From contig JAZLDH010000016.1 in assembly GCA_045614605.1 (NCBI GenBank), forward strand, positions 1 to 53,517: a stretch of 53,517 nucleotides of DNA, given 5' to 3'. Below, piece by piece: positions 39,104 to 47,713 of this stretch. The notes under the pieces were generated by a model that saw nothing but the letters and a program-made list of their open reading frames with translations, ran no database searches and was not told the origin of the DNA. Numbering within the stretch: position 1 is the first letter of the stretch; each line of letters begins with the position of its first letter. Source of the stretch: Onthomorpha sp937906975. GTDB lineage: Bacteria; Bacteroidota; Bacteroidia; Bacteroidales; P3. A program made the position numbers and the translations under genes.

Positions 39104-40087
39104 ATGGATATAATAGAATTGAATAAAAGAATTGAACAAGAAAGTGCTTTTGTTGATGCAATAACTTTTGAGATGTCAAAGGTTATTGTGGGACAAAAGA
39201 ATATGGTTGAGAGATTGATAATAGCATTGCTTGCAGATGGACATATATTACTTGAAGGTGTTCCAGGACTTGCGAAAACACAAGCGATAACTGCTTTGGC
39301 TAAAACGATAAATGCGAAATTTAGTAGAATACAATTTACACCAGATTTGTTGCCTGCCGATGTTACAGGAACGATGATTTACTCACAAAGAGAAGAGAGG
39401 TTTTCTGTTAAGAAAGGTCCTGTGTTTTCTAATTTCGTATTGGCAGATGAAATCAATAGAGCACCAGCAAAGGTTCAGTCTGCTTTGTTGGAGGCTATGC
39501 AAGAAAGACAAATTACAATAGGAGAAGAAACCTTTAAATTAGAAGAGCCATTCTTGGTGCTTGCAACTCAAAACCCAATTGAGCAAGAAGGTACATATCC
39601 ATTGCCAGAGGCACAAATGGATAGATTTATGATGAAAGTAGTTATAAATTATCCAAGTAGAGAAGAAGAAAAAGAAATTCTTAGAAGTCAAATTGCAGCT
39701 AAAAAAACAGCTTTATCGCCAGTTGTTTCAGTGAAAGACATAATTCGTGCTCGTGAAATAGTGAAAGAAGTCTATTTAGACACTAAAATAGAAAATTATA
39801 TCACAGACATAGTTTTTGCAACACGTTATCCAGAAGAATACGGATTAGGAAAATTAAAATCACTAATAAACTATGGAGCCTCACCAAGAGCAACTATAAA
39901 CCTAGCCTTAGCCTCAAGAGCCTTAGCCTTTGTAAGAAGAAGAGGATATGTGATTCCAGAAGATGTGAGAAGCATTTGTATGGACGTAATGCGTCATAGA
40001 ATAGGACTAACCTATGAAGCAGAGGCAGAAAATATTAAATCAGAAGATATTGTTACCGAAATTATAAACAGAATAGACGTTCCGTAA
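39104..40087 (+). CDS. MoxR-family AAA+ ATPase
   Basis: The 327-aa protein has the MoxR signatures: Walker A LLEGVPGLAKTQ (near 52), FTPDLLPADVTGT, Walker B VLADEINRAPAKVQSALLEAM (near 110), sensor-1 VLATQNPIEQEGTYPLPEAQ and a C-terminal lid. MoxR ATPases act as chaperones or activators of VWA-domain proteins, here presumably BatA, BatB and the DUF58 protein. It is the first gene of a nine-gene operon reaching 50593, and the next gene starts 6 bp downstream. Confidence 0.93.
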   Translation: MDIIELNKRIEQESAFVDAITFEMSKVIVGQKNMVERLIIALLADGHILLEGVPGLAKTQAITALAKTINAKFSRIQFTPDLLPADVTGTMIYSQREERFSVKKGPVFSNFVLADEINRAPAKVQSALLEAMQERQITIGEETFKLEEPFLVLATQNPIEQEGTYPLPEAQMDRFMMKVVINYPSREEEKEILRSQIAAKKTALSPVVSVKDIIRAREIVKEVYLDTKIENYITDIVFATRYPEEYGLGKLKSLINYGASPRATINLALASRALAFVRRRGYVIPEDVRSICMDVMRHRIGLTYEAEAENIKSEDIVTEIINRIDVP

Positions 40088-40093
40088 AAAGAT

Positions 40094-40963
40094 ATGTCCA
40101 CTGAAGAAATATTAAAAAAGGTACACCGAATAGAAATTAGAGCAAGACGATTATCGCAAGAAGTATTTGCGGGGCAGTATCATAGTGCCTTCAAGGGAAA
40201 AGGAATGACTTTTAGCGAAGTCAGAGAATACGCATACGGAGATGAGATAAGAAGTATAGATTGGAATGTAACGGCGAGAAATAACAAACCTTTCGTAAAA
40301 GTTTATGAAGAAGAAAGAGAACTAACCGTTATGCTTCTAATAGATGTTAGTGGTTCTACTTTTTTTGGAACAGAGCAATCCTTGAAATCTGAAATAATTA
40401 CAGAAATAGCAGCCGTATTATCATTCTCAGCCATAAATAACAATGATAAAGTAGGCGTTATTTTATTTTCAGACAAAGTAGAAAAATATATTCCTCCTAA
40501 AAAAGGAGTCTCACACATACTAACAATAATCAGAGAATTGCTATTGTTTCGTAAAAATAATGGAGGAACAAATTTTTCTTTACCATTAGTATTTTTAAGT
40601 AATGTAATCAAAAAACGAGCAAGTTGTTTCTTGCTTACAGACTGCTTTGGAAAATTTGATGACAGTCTACAAATAGCAGCAAAACGACACGATATAACAG
40701 CAATATTTGTAAACGATAGACGAGAATTTGAAATGCCAAACATTGGCTTAGTACAATTTGAAGATGCTGAAACAAAACAACTGAAATGGGTTGATACCTC
40801 AGATAGAATTACGAGGGAAAATTTTGTCAAACAAAGATATAATTTACAATATGAAAACGTGGCAAAATTTACTAAATATGGCATTGATAATGTTCAAATA
40901 ATGTCTTCGGAAGATTACATAAAAGTATTGATAAAACTATTTTCAAAAAGAGGAAAAGCGTAG
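40094..40963 (+). CDS. DUF58 (VWA-like) protein of the Bat operon
   Basis: The 289-aa cytoplasmic protein has the DUF58 core FSEVREYAYGDEIRSIDWNV, TARNNKPFVKVYEEERELT and a degenerate VWA MIDAS (LLIDVSGSTFFGTEQ). DUF58 proteins pair with MoxR ATPases and are the usual second gene of Bat operons. The gene is 6 bp after moxR and 1 bp before the next gene. A link to aerotolerance comes from Bacteroides Bat operons (family knowledge). Confidence 0.92.
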   Translation: MSTEEILKKVHRIEIRARRLSQEVFAGQYHSAFKGKGMTFSEVREYAYGDEIRSIDWNVTARNNKPFVKVYEEERELTVMLLIDVSGSTFFGTEQSLKSEIITEIAAVLSFSAINNNDKVGVILFSDKVEKYIPPKKGVSHILTIIRELLLFRKNNGGTNFSLPLVFLSNVIKKRASCFLLTDCFGKFDDSLQIAAKRHDITAIFVNDRREFEMPNIGLVQFEDAETKQLKWVDTSDRITRENFVKQRYNLQYENVAKFTKYGIDNVQIMSSEDYIKVLIKLFSKRGKA

Positions 40964-40964
40964 A

Positions 40965-41912
40965 ATGAAAATAAAAAACCTAATAATTCTAATCCTATTA
41001 ACCATTACAAGTCTGAATACCATTGTTGCACAAACAGTAATTGGTGTAGCAGACAAAAAAAACTATAATATTGGCGATAGAATAGAGTTCTTTTTCAAAG
41101 TACCTTTTGATAATCAAAAACCACAAAGGCTTATTGTAGGAAAAAGCAATAGTGATTCTTTAGAATTACAAAGAACCATTATTGATACCATCGTAGAAAA
41201 TAACAAGCAATACTTGCGTTACAAACAATACTACACGAGCTTTATAAGCGGGGAAAGAAGTTTAGGAGAAGCAGTGGCGGTACAAATAGGACAAAATACG
41301 GATAATATCATAGAGGTCATACCAGTAAAAATTGAAATCTTAGAATATCCAATCGATACCACTAAGATAGAGGTTAAAGACATAAAAACCGTATTAGAAG
41401 AAAAGTTTACAATTAAAGAAATCCTACCTATAATATATGTATTAATAGCTCTTATTATAATAGGAGTAGGATTATACTTCTTTATTCGTTATATGAAAAA
41501 ACGAAAACAAAACATTGAAACACCAGAAATCGTAAAAGAAGAACCTAAAATACCACCTCATGTAAAAGCGTTGCAGTCATTGGAAGATTTATACAACAAA
41601 AAACTTAGCGAACGCAATCTTCAAAAACAGTTTTATACAGAATTGACAGAAATCATTTGGATTTACTTAGAAGAAAGATTTGGAATATACGCCTCAGAAA
41701 TGACAAGTAGCGAAATATTGTCGCAAGTAAAAATGAATAACAATATTTCGCAAAACAATTTCATGTTACTAAACAAAATATTCCATACATCAGATTTGGT
41801 AAAGTTTGCAAAATATCAAACCGATCAAATGATTGACAAAAGTTTGCTTTCTAATACAAGAGAATTTGTGATAAATACAATAGAAGAAACAAAAGAAAAT
41901 GAATCTAATTAA
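40965..41912 (+). CDS. Membrane protein resembling the BatD C-terminal region
   Basis: The 315-aa protein has a signal peptide (LIILILLTITSLNTIVAQ), a periplasmic beta-rich domain of about 130 residues, and a transmembrane helix near 152-174 (LPIIYVLIALIIIGVGLYF). Its cytoplasmic tail includes LQKQFYTELTEIIWIYLEER. That tail aligns with the cytoplasmic tail of BatD in this operon (EFETEIGRALWNYLSDKF), suggesting paralogy. It occupies the slot usually held by an unnamed gene between DUF58 and batA in Bat operons. It overlaps the batA start by 14 nt. Function is unknown. Confidence 0.75.
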   Translation: MKIKNLIILILLTITSLNTIVAQTVIGVADKKNYNIGDRIEFFFKVPFDNQKPQRLIVGKSNSDSLELQRTIIDTIVENNKQYLRYKQYYTSFISGERSLGEAVAVQIGQNTDNIIEVIPVKIEILEYPIDTTKIEVKDIKTVLEEKFTIKEILPIIYVLIALIIIGVGLYFFIRYMKKRKQNIETPEIVKEEPKIPPHVKALQSLEDLYNKKLSERNLQKQFYTELTEIIWIYLEERFGIYASEMTSSEILSQVKMNNNISQNNFMLLNKIFHTSDLVKFAKYQTDQMIDKSLLSNTREFVINTIEETKENESN

Positions 41913-42900
41913 TAATATAAGTTTTCAATATCCATATTTGTTGTTTTTGTTATTGTTATTACCTTTGATGTTTTTTTATCAAAGATATTACGACAAAAAG
42001 AAAGCAACAAATATTATTTACTCTGACCTATCTCAATTTGCAACAGCAAGAAAAACCTTTAAGCTTAGGATAAGGAAATTGCCAGATTATCTTAGAATGT
42101 TGGCTGTTGCTGTTCTTGTTATAGCCATAGCGCGACCTCAACTCAGCATTTCAATAGATGAAAAAAGCATTGAAGGAATAGATATTGTGTTAGCATTAGA
42201 TATTTCTACCTCAATGCTTGCAGAAGACTTTAAACCAAATAGATTAGAGTCGGCAAAAAATGTTGCAAAAGAGTTTATTGAAAACAGGAAAAGCGATAAT
42301 ATAGGACTAGTTGTCTTTGCGGGTGAAGCATACACGAAATGCCCATCAACAATTGACCATAAAGTATTATTAGACCTTTTATCCTCAACAGAAAGTGGGC
42401 ATATTGACGATGGAACTGCCATAGGAGATGGACTTGCGACAGCAATAAACAGAGTTAAAGACACAAAAACAAAAAGTAAAGTAATAATCCTGATAACAGA
42501 CGGCGTGAATAATATGGGAGCAATCGACCCAATTACAGCCGCAAGCATAGCAAAAGAATACAACATTAGAGTATATACAATAGGAATTGGCAAAAAAGGA
42601 CACGCACCCTATCCATACTACACACCTTTTGGTAAACAATATCAAAATGTAGAAGTAAAGATAGACGAAGAATTGTTAAAAGAAGTAGCAAACACAACAG
42701 GAGGAAAATATTTCCGTTCAACAAAAAACTCTTCTTTGCAAGAAATCTTCAAAGAAATAGACACTATGGAAAAAACCAAAATAGACGTTTCACTATATAA
42801 ACACACAAAAGATATAGGAGGCGAGTTCATTTTGTTAGCCTTAGTTATTTTGCTTTTAGAAATGCTATTACGTAAGACATATTTAAGAACAAATCCGTAA
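41899..42900 (+). CDS. batA: BatA, VWA-domain aerotolerance membrane protein
   Basis: The 333-aa protein has two N-terminal transmembrane helices (near 10-27 and 60-75), a VWA domain and a C-terminal helix (near 308-325). The MIDAS motif LALDISTSMLAEDFKPNR (DxSxS) and ITDGVNNMG are present. BatA is an inner-membrane VWA protein of the Bat complex described in Bacteroides fragilis. It shares much sequence with the downstream BatB (SMLAED.KPNR), so the two are likely paralogues. It overlaps the previous gene by 14 nt and lies 4 bp before batB. Confidence 0.9.
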   Translation: MNLINNISFQYPYLLFLLLLLPLMFFYQRYYDKKKATNIIYSDLSQFATARKTFKLRIRKLPDYLRMLAVAVLVIAIARPQLSISIDEKSIEGIDIVLALDISTSMLAEDFKPNRLESAKNVAKEFIENRKSDNIGLVVFAGEAYTKCPSTIDHKVLLDLLSSTESGHIDDGTAIGDGLATAINRVKDTKTKSKVIILITDGVNNMGAIDPITAASIAKEYNIRVYTIGIGKKGHAPYPYYTPFGKQYQNVEVKIDEELLKEVANTTGGKYFRSTKNSSLQEIFKEIDTMEKTKIDVSLYKHTKDIGGEFILLALVILLLEMLLRKTYLRTNP

Positions 42901-42904
42901 TACT

Positions 42905-43948
42905 ATGATACGATTAGAGAATCCTCAGTTTTTATATTTATGGATACTAATTCCCTTATTTTATTTGTTGCATTACTTCTACATTAGAGCGAAGAAAAAA
43001 CGACTAAAACGCTTTGCAGAAGAAAAAACACAACAAATCATCATTCCAGACTTATCAATAGGAAAACAATACCTAAAGTTTACCCTATGGAATCTGTCTT
43101 TATTCTTTTTAATATTAGCCTTAGCAAATCCGCAAAAAGGAACCTCAATAGAAAAACAAGAACGCACAGGAGCAGACCTTATGGTGTGTTTAGATGTCTC
43201 TAATAGTATGCTTGCAGAAGACTTAAAACCAAACAGAATCAGCAGAGCAAAACAAGCATTAACACAATTGGTAAATCAATTAGAAGGAGACAGAATAGGA
43301 ATCATATTATTTGCAGGTACATCTATTGTACACCTACCAATAACCTCAGATTACACAGCAGCAAAAACCTTTATAGATGTAATAGACACCAAATTAATAG
43401 AAACACAAGGTACAGCAATAGCCGAAAGTATAGAAAAAGCCTATTCAGCCTTTGAAAACCAAGACGAAACCAAACATTCAAGAAGTATTATCTTAATTTC
43501 CGATGGAGAAGATAACGAAGAAGGCGTTTTAGATGTAGTAAAAGAAATAGCAAAAGAAGGACTTGTTATTAATACAATCGGACTTGGACAAACAGAAGGC
43601 ACACCAATTCCAATTTATGACAAATATGGCAGAAGCCAATACAAGAAAGACGCTAACGGCAGTATAGTTTTGACAAAATTAAACGAAACACTATTAAAGG
43701 ATATCGCAAAAGAAGGTAACGGAGTATATATTCGAGCAAATAATACCTCAATAGGCTTAGACAATATTCTTGCAAGACTCAACAAAATGGAGAAAAACGA
43801 ATACGAAGCCGTAGCATATAAAAAATATGACAGTAAATTTCATATTTTCGCATTCATTTCATTATTATTTTTGTTAATTGAATGGCTTATTTTTGAGAAA
43901 AAGAATAAATATATCAATAGAAAATTATTTTTTGGAGATGAAAAATAA
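42905..43948 (+). CDS. batB: BatB, VWA-domain aerotolerance membrane protein
   Basis: The 347-aa protein mirrors BatA: N-terminal helices (near 11-26 and 57-72), a VWA domain with MVCLDVSNSMLAEDLKPN and ISDGEDNEEG, and a C-terminal helix (near 315-332, FHIFAFISLLFLLIEW). It is the second VWA protein of the Bat complex. Its last codons overlap the batC start by 11 nt. The metal-site residues are present, so it can likely bind metal. Confidence 0.9.
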   Translation: MIRLENPQFLYLWILIPLFYLLHYFYIRAKKKRLKRFAEEKTQQIIIPDLSIGKQYLKFTLWNLSLFFLILALANPQKGTSIEKQERTGADLMVCLDVSNSMLAEDLKPNRISRAKQALTQLVNQLEGDRIGIILFAGTSIVHLPITSDYTAAKTFIDVIDTKLIETQGTAIAESIEKAYSAFENQDETKHSRSIILISDGEDNEEGVLDVVKEIAKEGLVINTIGLGQTEGTPIPIYDKYGRSQYKKDANGSIVLTKLNETLLKDIAKEGNGVYIRANNTSIGLDNILARLNKMEKNEYEAVAYKKYDSKFHIFAFISLLFLLIEWLIFEKKNKYINRKLFFGDEK

Positions 43949-44657
43949 CATAATATTAATATTAACCGCACTCTTATTCTTTTCTTCATGTGCTAAAGAA
44001 AAAAGACAATTAAGAGAAGGTAATGATTACTATAAAGAATCTAATTACACAGAGGCAGAAAATCAATACAGAAAAGCCTTAGTTGTAGATAGCAACTACT
44101 TGAAAGCACAATATAATTTGGCCAATGCCAACTACAAACAACAAACCCAAGAAAAACTACAAACAGCACTTAGATACTATGAAAATTATCTAAAAGGCAA
44201 TTCTTATAATGACACAATAAACAATGCAAATACAATATACAATAGAGGGAATGTGAACTTCCAATTATTTAATAGCGACACCACAATGGAGCCTTCTATG
44301 AAAATAAAATATTTGCAACAAGCCCTTGAAGACTACAAACAGACTCTTCGATTAAATCCTCAAGACAGTGCAGCAAAGTATAATTTAGCACTAACACAAT
44401 ATTTGTTAAACAAAAATCAAGACCAACAACAAAACCAAAATCAGCAACAAAATCAGCAACAACAGCAACAACAAGACCAAAAACAGGAAAAACAAGAAAA
44501 TGAAAACACTCCTGCACAGCCAAAGCGAATGAAAGACAAAAAAGAAACAGAAAGAATGTTGGAGGCGTTGAAAAATAATGAAAAAAACACATTAGAAAAA
44601 GTTAAGAAAAAGGAAGAACAACAAGTTCAAAAGAGATATATAGAAAAAGATTGGTAG
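43938..44657 (+). CDS. batC: BatC, TPR lipoprotein of the Bat operon
   Basis: The start at 43938 gives a 239-aa lipoprotein (IILILTALLFFSSC). An in-frame ATG at 43878 is upstream within batB and would hide the signal. TPR motifs follow (NDYYKESNYTEAENQYRKAL, LKAQYNLANANYK, and a later repeat near QALEDYKQTLRLNP). A very Gln-rich tract (QQQNQNQQQNQQQQ, about 163-185) and a basic tail follow. BatC is a periplasmic TPR partner of BatB. The Q-rich tract could vary in length. Confidence 0.87.
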   Translation: MKNNIILILTALLFFSSCAKEKRQLREGNDYYKESNYTEAENQYRKALVVDSNYLKAQYNLANANYKQQTQEKLQTALRYYENYLKGNSYNDTINNANTIYNRGNVNFQLFNSDTTMEPSMKIKYLQQALEDYKQTLRLNPQDSAAKYNLALTQYLLNKNQDQQQNQNQQQNQQQQQQQDQKQEKQENENTPAQPKRMKDKKETERMLEALKNNEKNTLEKVKKKEEQQVQKRYIEKDW

Positions 44658-44660
44658 AGA

Positions 44661-47264
44661 ATGAAGAAACAAATAACACTATTTATTATTGCTATAATTT
44701 ATTCCATAGCACTTTTATCTCAGGAAGTAGAATTTAAGGTTGAAGCTCCTAAAATTGTAGGAAAAGATGAAAGATTCAAAGTAAGCTTTGTCATAAACGA
44801 TGACAATCCTAAGAATTTCATAGCCCCTACATTCCAAGATGTAAACATTCTCAGCGGACCAAACGTAATGAGAAGTTCCTCTGTTAGCATTATAAACGGA
44901 AAAAGACAGGCTACATCAACCACAACATACACATATTTTCTGCAAAGTATAAATACAGGAATGATAACCATACCTCCTGCCAAAGTTAGAGTAGGAGAGA
45001 GGACCTATTACACAAAAGCAGTAAATGTTAAGGTAGAAAAAAATCCAGACCTAAATCAAAGAGCACAAAACGACCCTAATTACAATCCATATAAGCACGC
45101 AGCAAGACCAAAAGTCAAGAAATTAGATGAGAAATCGGTATTTGTAAAAGCCATTCCAAACAAAACAAAGGTTGTTGTTGGAGAAGAAATCATAATAACC
45201 TATAAACTATACACCCTTGTGCCGATTTCAGAATATCAAGTTGATAAATTCCCAATATCACAAGGCTTTTGGGTGGAAGAATTAGACCAACAACAACAGC
45301 CCTCACTTGAAAAAGAAATCATAGACGGCAAACTATATCAAGTTGCTACGCTTAGACACGTTTTAGTCTATCCACAAAAAACAGGAAAACTAAGAATAGC
45401 ACCAATGGGCTTAGAAGTACTTGCCCATATCCAAACAGGAGAAACCAAAAACGAAAGACACCTAACAGGCGACCCTGTAATAGATGCCTTTTTCAATGAC
45501 CCATTCTTTTCAAGACCCTCTCCTGTAATAGAAACCGTTAATAAAAAACTAAAAACCAATGCTCTCGAAATAGAAGTAGATTCTTTACCAACAATAAATC
45601 AACTCTTCTCAGGAGCAGTAGGGCGATTTAGCATAGAATCCAAAATAGACACAACCGAATGCAAAACAAACGAGGCCATAACCCTTGAATACAAAATAAA
45701 AGGCAGTGGAAATCTAAGTCTAATAGACGATTTACGACTACAATTACCCGATGAATTTGAAGTTTTTGAACCAAAAATCGAAGACAAAATAACAAAAACC
45801 ACCTCAGGACAAAGAGGCGAAAGAATATTTCAATATATAATCATTCCAAGACGTGAGGGCGATTTTAAAATACCTTCATTAGAATTTGCATACTACGATG
45901 TTGCAAAAAATAAATATGAGATTTTAGAAACAGAGGAGTATTCTCTAAAAATTATCAAAGGAGATAATGGAGATGATTACGTTAATCAACTTGCCGAAAG
46001 AGCAAAATACAACAATATGGACATAATCGATATAACGTATCGATACGATTCTAATAACGTTTTGCTAAAACCTTTTCATAGCCTTTGGTTTTATATCCTG
46101 ATTGTATTTATAATCTCTTTGTTGTGTTTGATGATAAAACTAACAAACCTACAAATTGAAAGAAACAAAGACGTTGTAGCAGTCAAATTAAAGAAAGCAA
46201 ATAAGGTAGCAGTAAAACGCCTAAAACAAGCAAAAATTTATCTAAACAATAATTGGGCAAAAGAATTTGAAACCGAGATAGGACGAGCATTATGGAATTA
46301 TTTATCAGATAAATTCAAGATTCCTCGCTACGAATTAAACTTAGAAAACATAAAAAAACAACTACACAATAGCGAACTAAACAAAGAAATATTAGACAAC
46401 ACACTATCTGTTTTAGAAAAGTGTGAATACGTTCGTTTTTCTCAAAATAAAAGCACACAGTTATACAAAGAATTATTCCAACAAACAGAAGAACTTATCA
46501 CAGAAATAGAAAATCAAATGTTGATGATAAAAAAACAAAAGAAAAAAGCGAAAAAAACACTCTTAATCATAGCAACACTTTTCTTGAGCAGCTCTTTCTC
46601 GCTACAAGCACAAGACATAAATCAAGCAAACCAAGCATACGAAAACAACGAGTATGAAAAAGCACTTCAAATCTACAAACAAATAGAAAAGCAAGAAGCC
46701 TCAGCCGAACTCTACAATAACATAGCAAACACATACTTTCGATTAAGCGATTATGTAAATAGTACACTCTACTATGAAAAAGCATTAAAACTATCACCAC
46801 GCAACGAAATCTATCAAACCAACAACAAAATTTCTAAAACCCGACTAATGGGAGATGTTTACAAGATTCCAGACTTCTTTTTAGTGAGTTGGATGAAAAA
46901 TATCTATAATCTATTTACGCCAATTGTTTGGGCAATACTTACAATCTTTTTACTTCTTGCTGCAGCGGTGTTGTTTTTTGTTTACTATTTTAACTTTGAC
47001 AAAAAAGTTCTTTTCTTCTATCTTATGTTGTCATTACTTGTTTTGTCTATATGCACATTTTCGTTTGGTCTTGCAAGAGAGAACGCTATTCACTCACAAG
47101 ATTATGCAATAGTTGTTGAACTTCCAGAAGAAAATGATAATAAAACAAAACTCTTCAAAGGACAAAAAGTAGAAATTAAAGAAAGAAAATTAGAAAAGAT
47201 AAGAGTCCTTACAGAAGATGGGAAAGAATATTGGATAAATAAAGAGATGGTAGAAATAATATAA
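44661..47264 (+). CDS. BatD-BatE fusion protein
   Basis: A single 867-codon frame joins two Bat proteins. Residues 1-19 are a signal peptide (TLFIIAIIYSIALLSQ). Residues 20-470 form the BatD periplasmic oxygen-tolerance region (EVEFKVEAPKIVGKDERF, LPDEFEVFEPKIEDKI). A TM helix near 474-495 and a cytoplasmic tail to about 618 follow. From about residue 620 (MLMIKKQKKKAKKT) a signal-like helix leads into BatE: TPRs (YENNEYEKALQIYKQIE, SAELYNNIANTYFRLSDY), two TM helices and an SH3-like tail. Separate batD and batE are usual. ATG codons at 46518 and 46524 could also start an independent BatE. The upstream and downstream gaps are 3 and 7 bp. Confidence 0.85.
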   Translation: MKKQITLFIIAIIYSIALLSQEVEFKVEAPKIVGKDERFKVSFVINDDNPKNFIAPTFQDVNILSGPNVMRSSSVSIINGKRQATSTTTYTYFLQSINTGMITIPPAKVRVGERTYYTKAVNVKVEKNPDLNQRAQNDPNYNPYKHAARPKVKKLDEKSVFVKAIPNKTKVVVGEEIIITYKLYTLVPISEYQVDKFPISQGFWVEELDQQQQPSLEKEIIDGKLYQVATLRHVLVYPQKTGKLRIAPMGLEVLAHIQTGETKNERHLTGDPVIDAFFNDPFFSRPSPVIETVNKKLKTNALEIEVDSLPTINQLFSGAVGRFSIESKIDTTECKTNEAITLEYKIKGSGNLSLIDDLRLQLPDEFEVFEPKIEDKITKTTSGQRGERIFQYIIIPRREGDFKIPSLEFAYYDVAKNKYEILETEEYSLKIIKGDNGDDYVNQLAERAKYNNMDIIDITYRYDSNNVLLKPFHSLWFYILIVFIISLLCLMIKLTNLQIERNKDVVAVKLKKANKVAVKRLKQAKIYLNNNWAKEFETEIGRALWNYLSDKFKIPRYELNLENIKKQLHNSELNKEILDNTLSVLEKCEYVRFSQNKSTQLYKELFQQTEELITEIENQMLMIKKQKKKAKKTLLIIATLFLSSSFSLQAQDINQANQAYENNEYEKALQIYKQIEKQEASAELYNNIANTYFRLSDYVNSTLYYEKALKLSPRNEIYQTNNKISKTRLMGDVYKIPDFFLVSWMKNIYNLFTPIVWAILTIFLLLAAAVLFFVYYFNFDKKVLFFYLMLSLLVLSICTFSFGLARENAIHSQDYAIVVELPEENDNKTKLFKGQKVEIKERKLEKIRVLTEDGKEYWINKEMVEII

Positions 47265-47271
47265 AACATAT

Positions 47272-47703
47272 ATGAGAGAAGACTGCGTAGAGCAAAAAGG
47301 AATCGTAATAAAAACCCAAGCAGATAAGATAACAGTAAAAATCGAGCAAAAATCCACCTGTGCATCTTGTCATGCAAGAGGAGCATGCACAAGCTTAGAC
47401 AAAAAAGACAAAGAAATAGAGGTAAAAACCAAAGAAGCAAACAACTACAACATAGGAGATGAAATCATAATTACAATAAGTACAAAATTAGGAATGAAAG
47501 CAGTCTTTATAGCCTTTGTTTTGCCCTTGATTTTACTTGTTATATCCCTGTTTTTAACCATAAAACTCTTCCTACTCTCACAACCCCTTTCAGCACTCAT
47601 ATCCTTAGTGGTATTAACAGCGTATTTTTTTGTTTTATACAAACAAAAAAGATTTTTAAGCAAAGAATTTAATTTCTCAATCAAAGAAAAAATAAACAAA
47701 TAA
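47272..47703 (+). CDS. rseC: RseC/MucC-family protein (positive regulator of sigma E / SoxR reducer)
   Basis: The 143-aa protein has an N-terminal cysteine cluster (C5 and C30-x2-C33-x5-C39 in STCASCHARGACTSLD) and two transmembrane helices (near 80-102 and 107-124). This is the RseC layout. RseC proteins carry an Fe-S cluster and help reduce SoxR or modulate sigma E; in many Bacteroidetes they sit at the start of the rnf operon (family knowledge). Here it follows the BatD-BatE gene by 7 bp instead, and no rnf genes are present. Confidence 0.87.
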   Translation: MREDCVEQKGIVIKTQADKITVKIEQKSTCASCHARGACTSLDKKDKEIEVKTKEANNYNIGDEIIITISTKLGMKAVFIAFVLPLILLVISLFLTIKLFLLSQPLSALISLVVLTAYFFVLYKQKRFLSKEFNFSIKEKINK

Positions 47704-47713
47704 ACAGACAAAT

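Noticed and set aside
40303..40884. 193-aa minus-strand frame inside the DUF58 gene
   Set aside because: It is antisense to a conserved Bat-operon gene, with low-complexity Ser/Asn composition and no start signals.
43878..43937. 20-residue upstream extension of BatC
   Set aside because: It would bury the lipoprotein signal IILILTALLFFSSC, and it lies within the BatB coding region.
44388..44500. CAA-rich repeat in batC as a possible CRISPR or VNTR
   Set aside because: It is the in-frame Gln/Asn-rich tract of BatC; units are irregular and no spacer-repeat structure exists.
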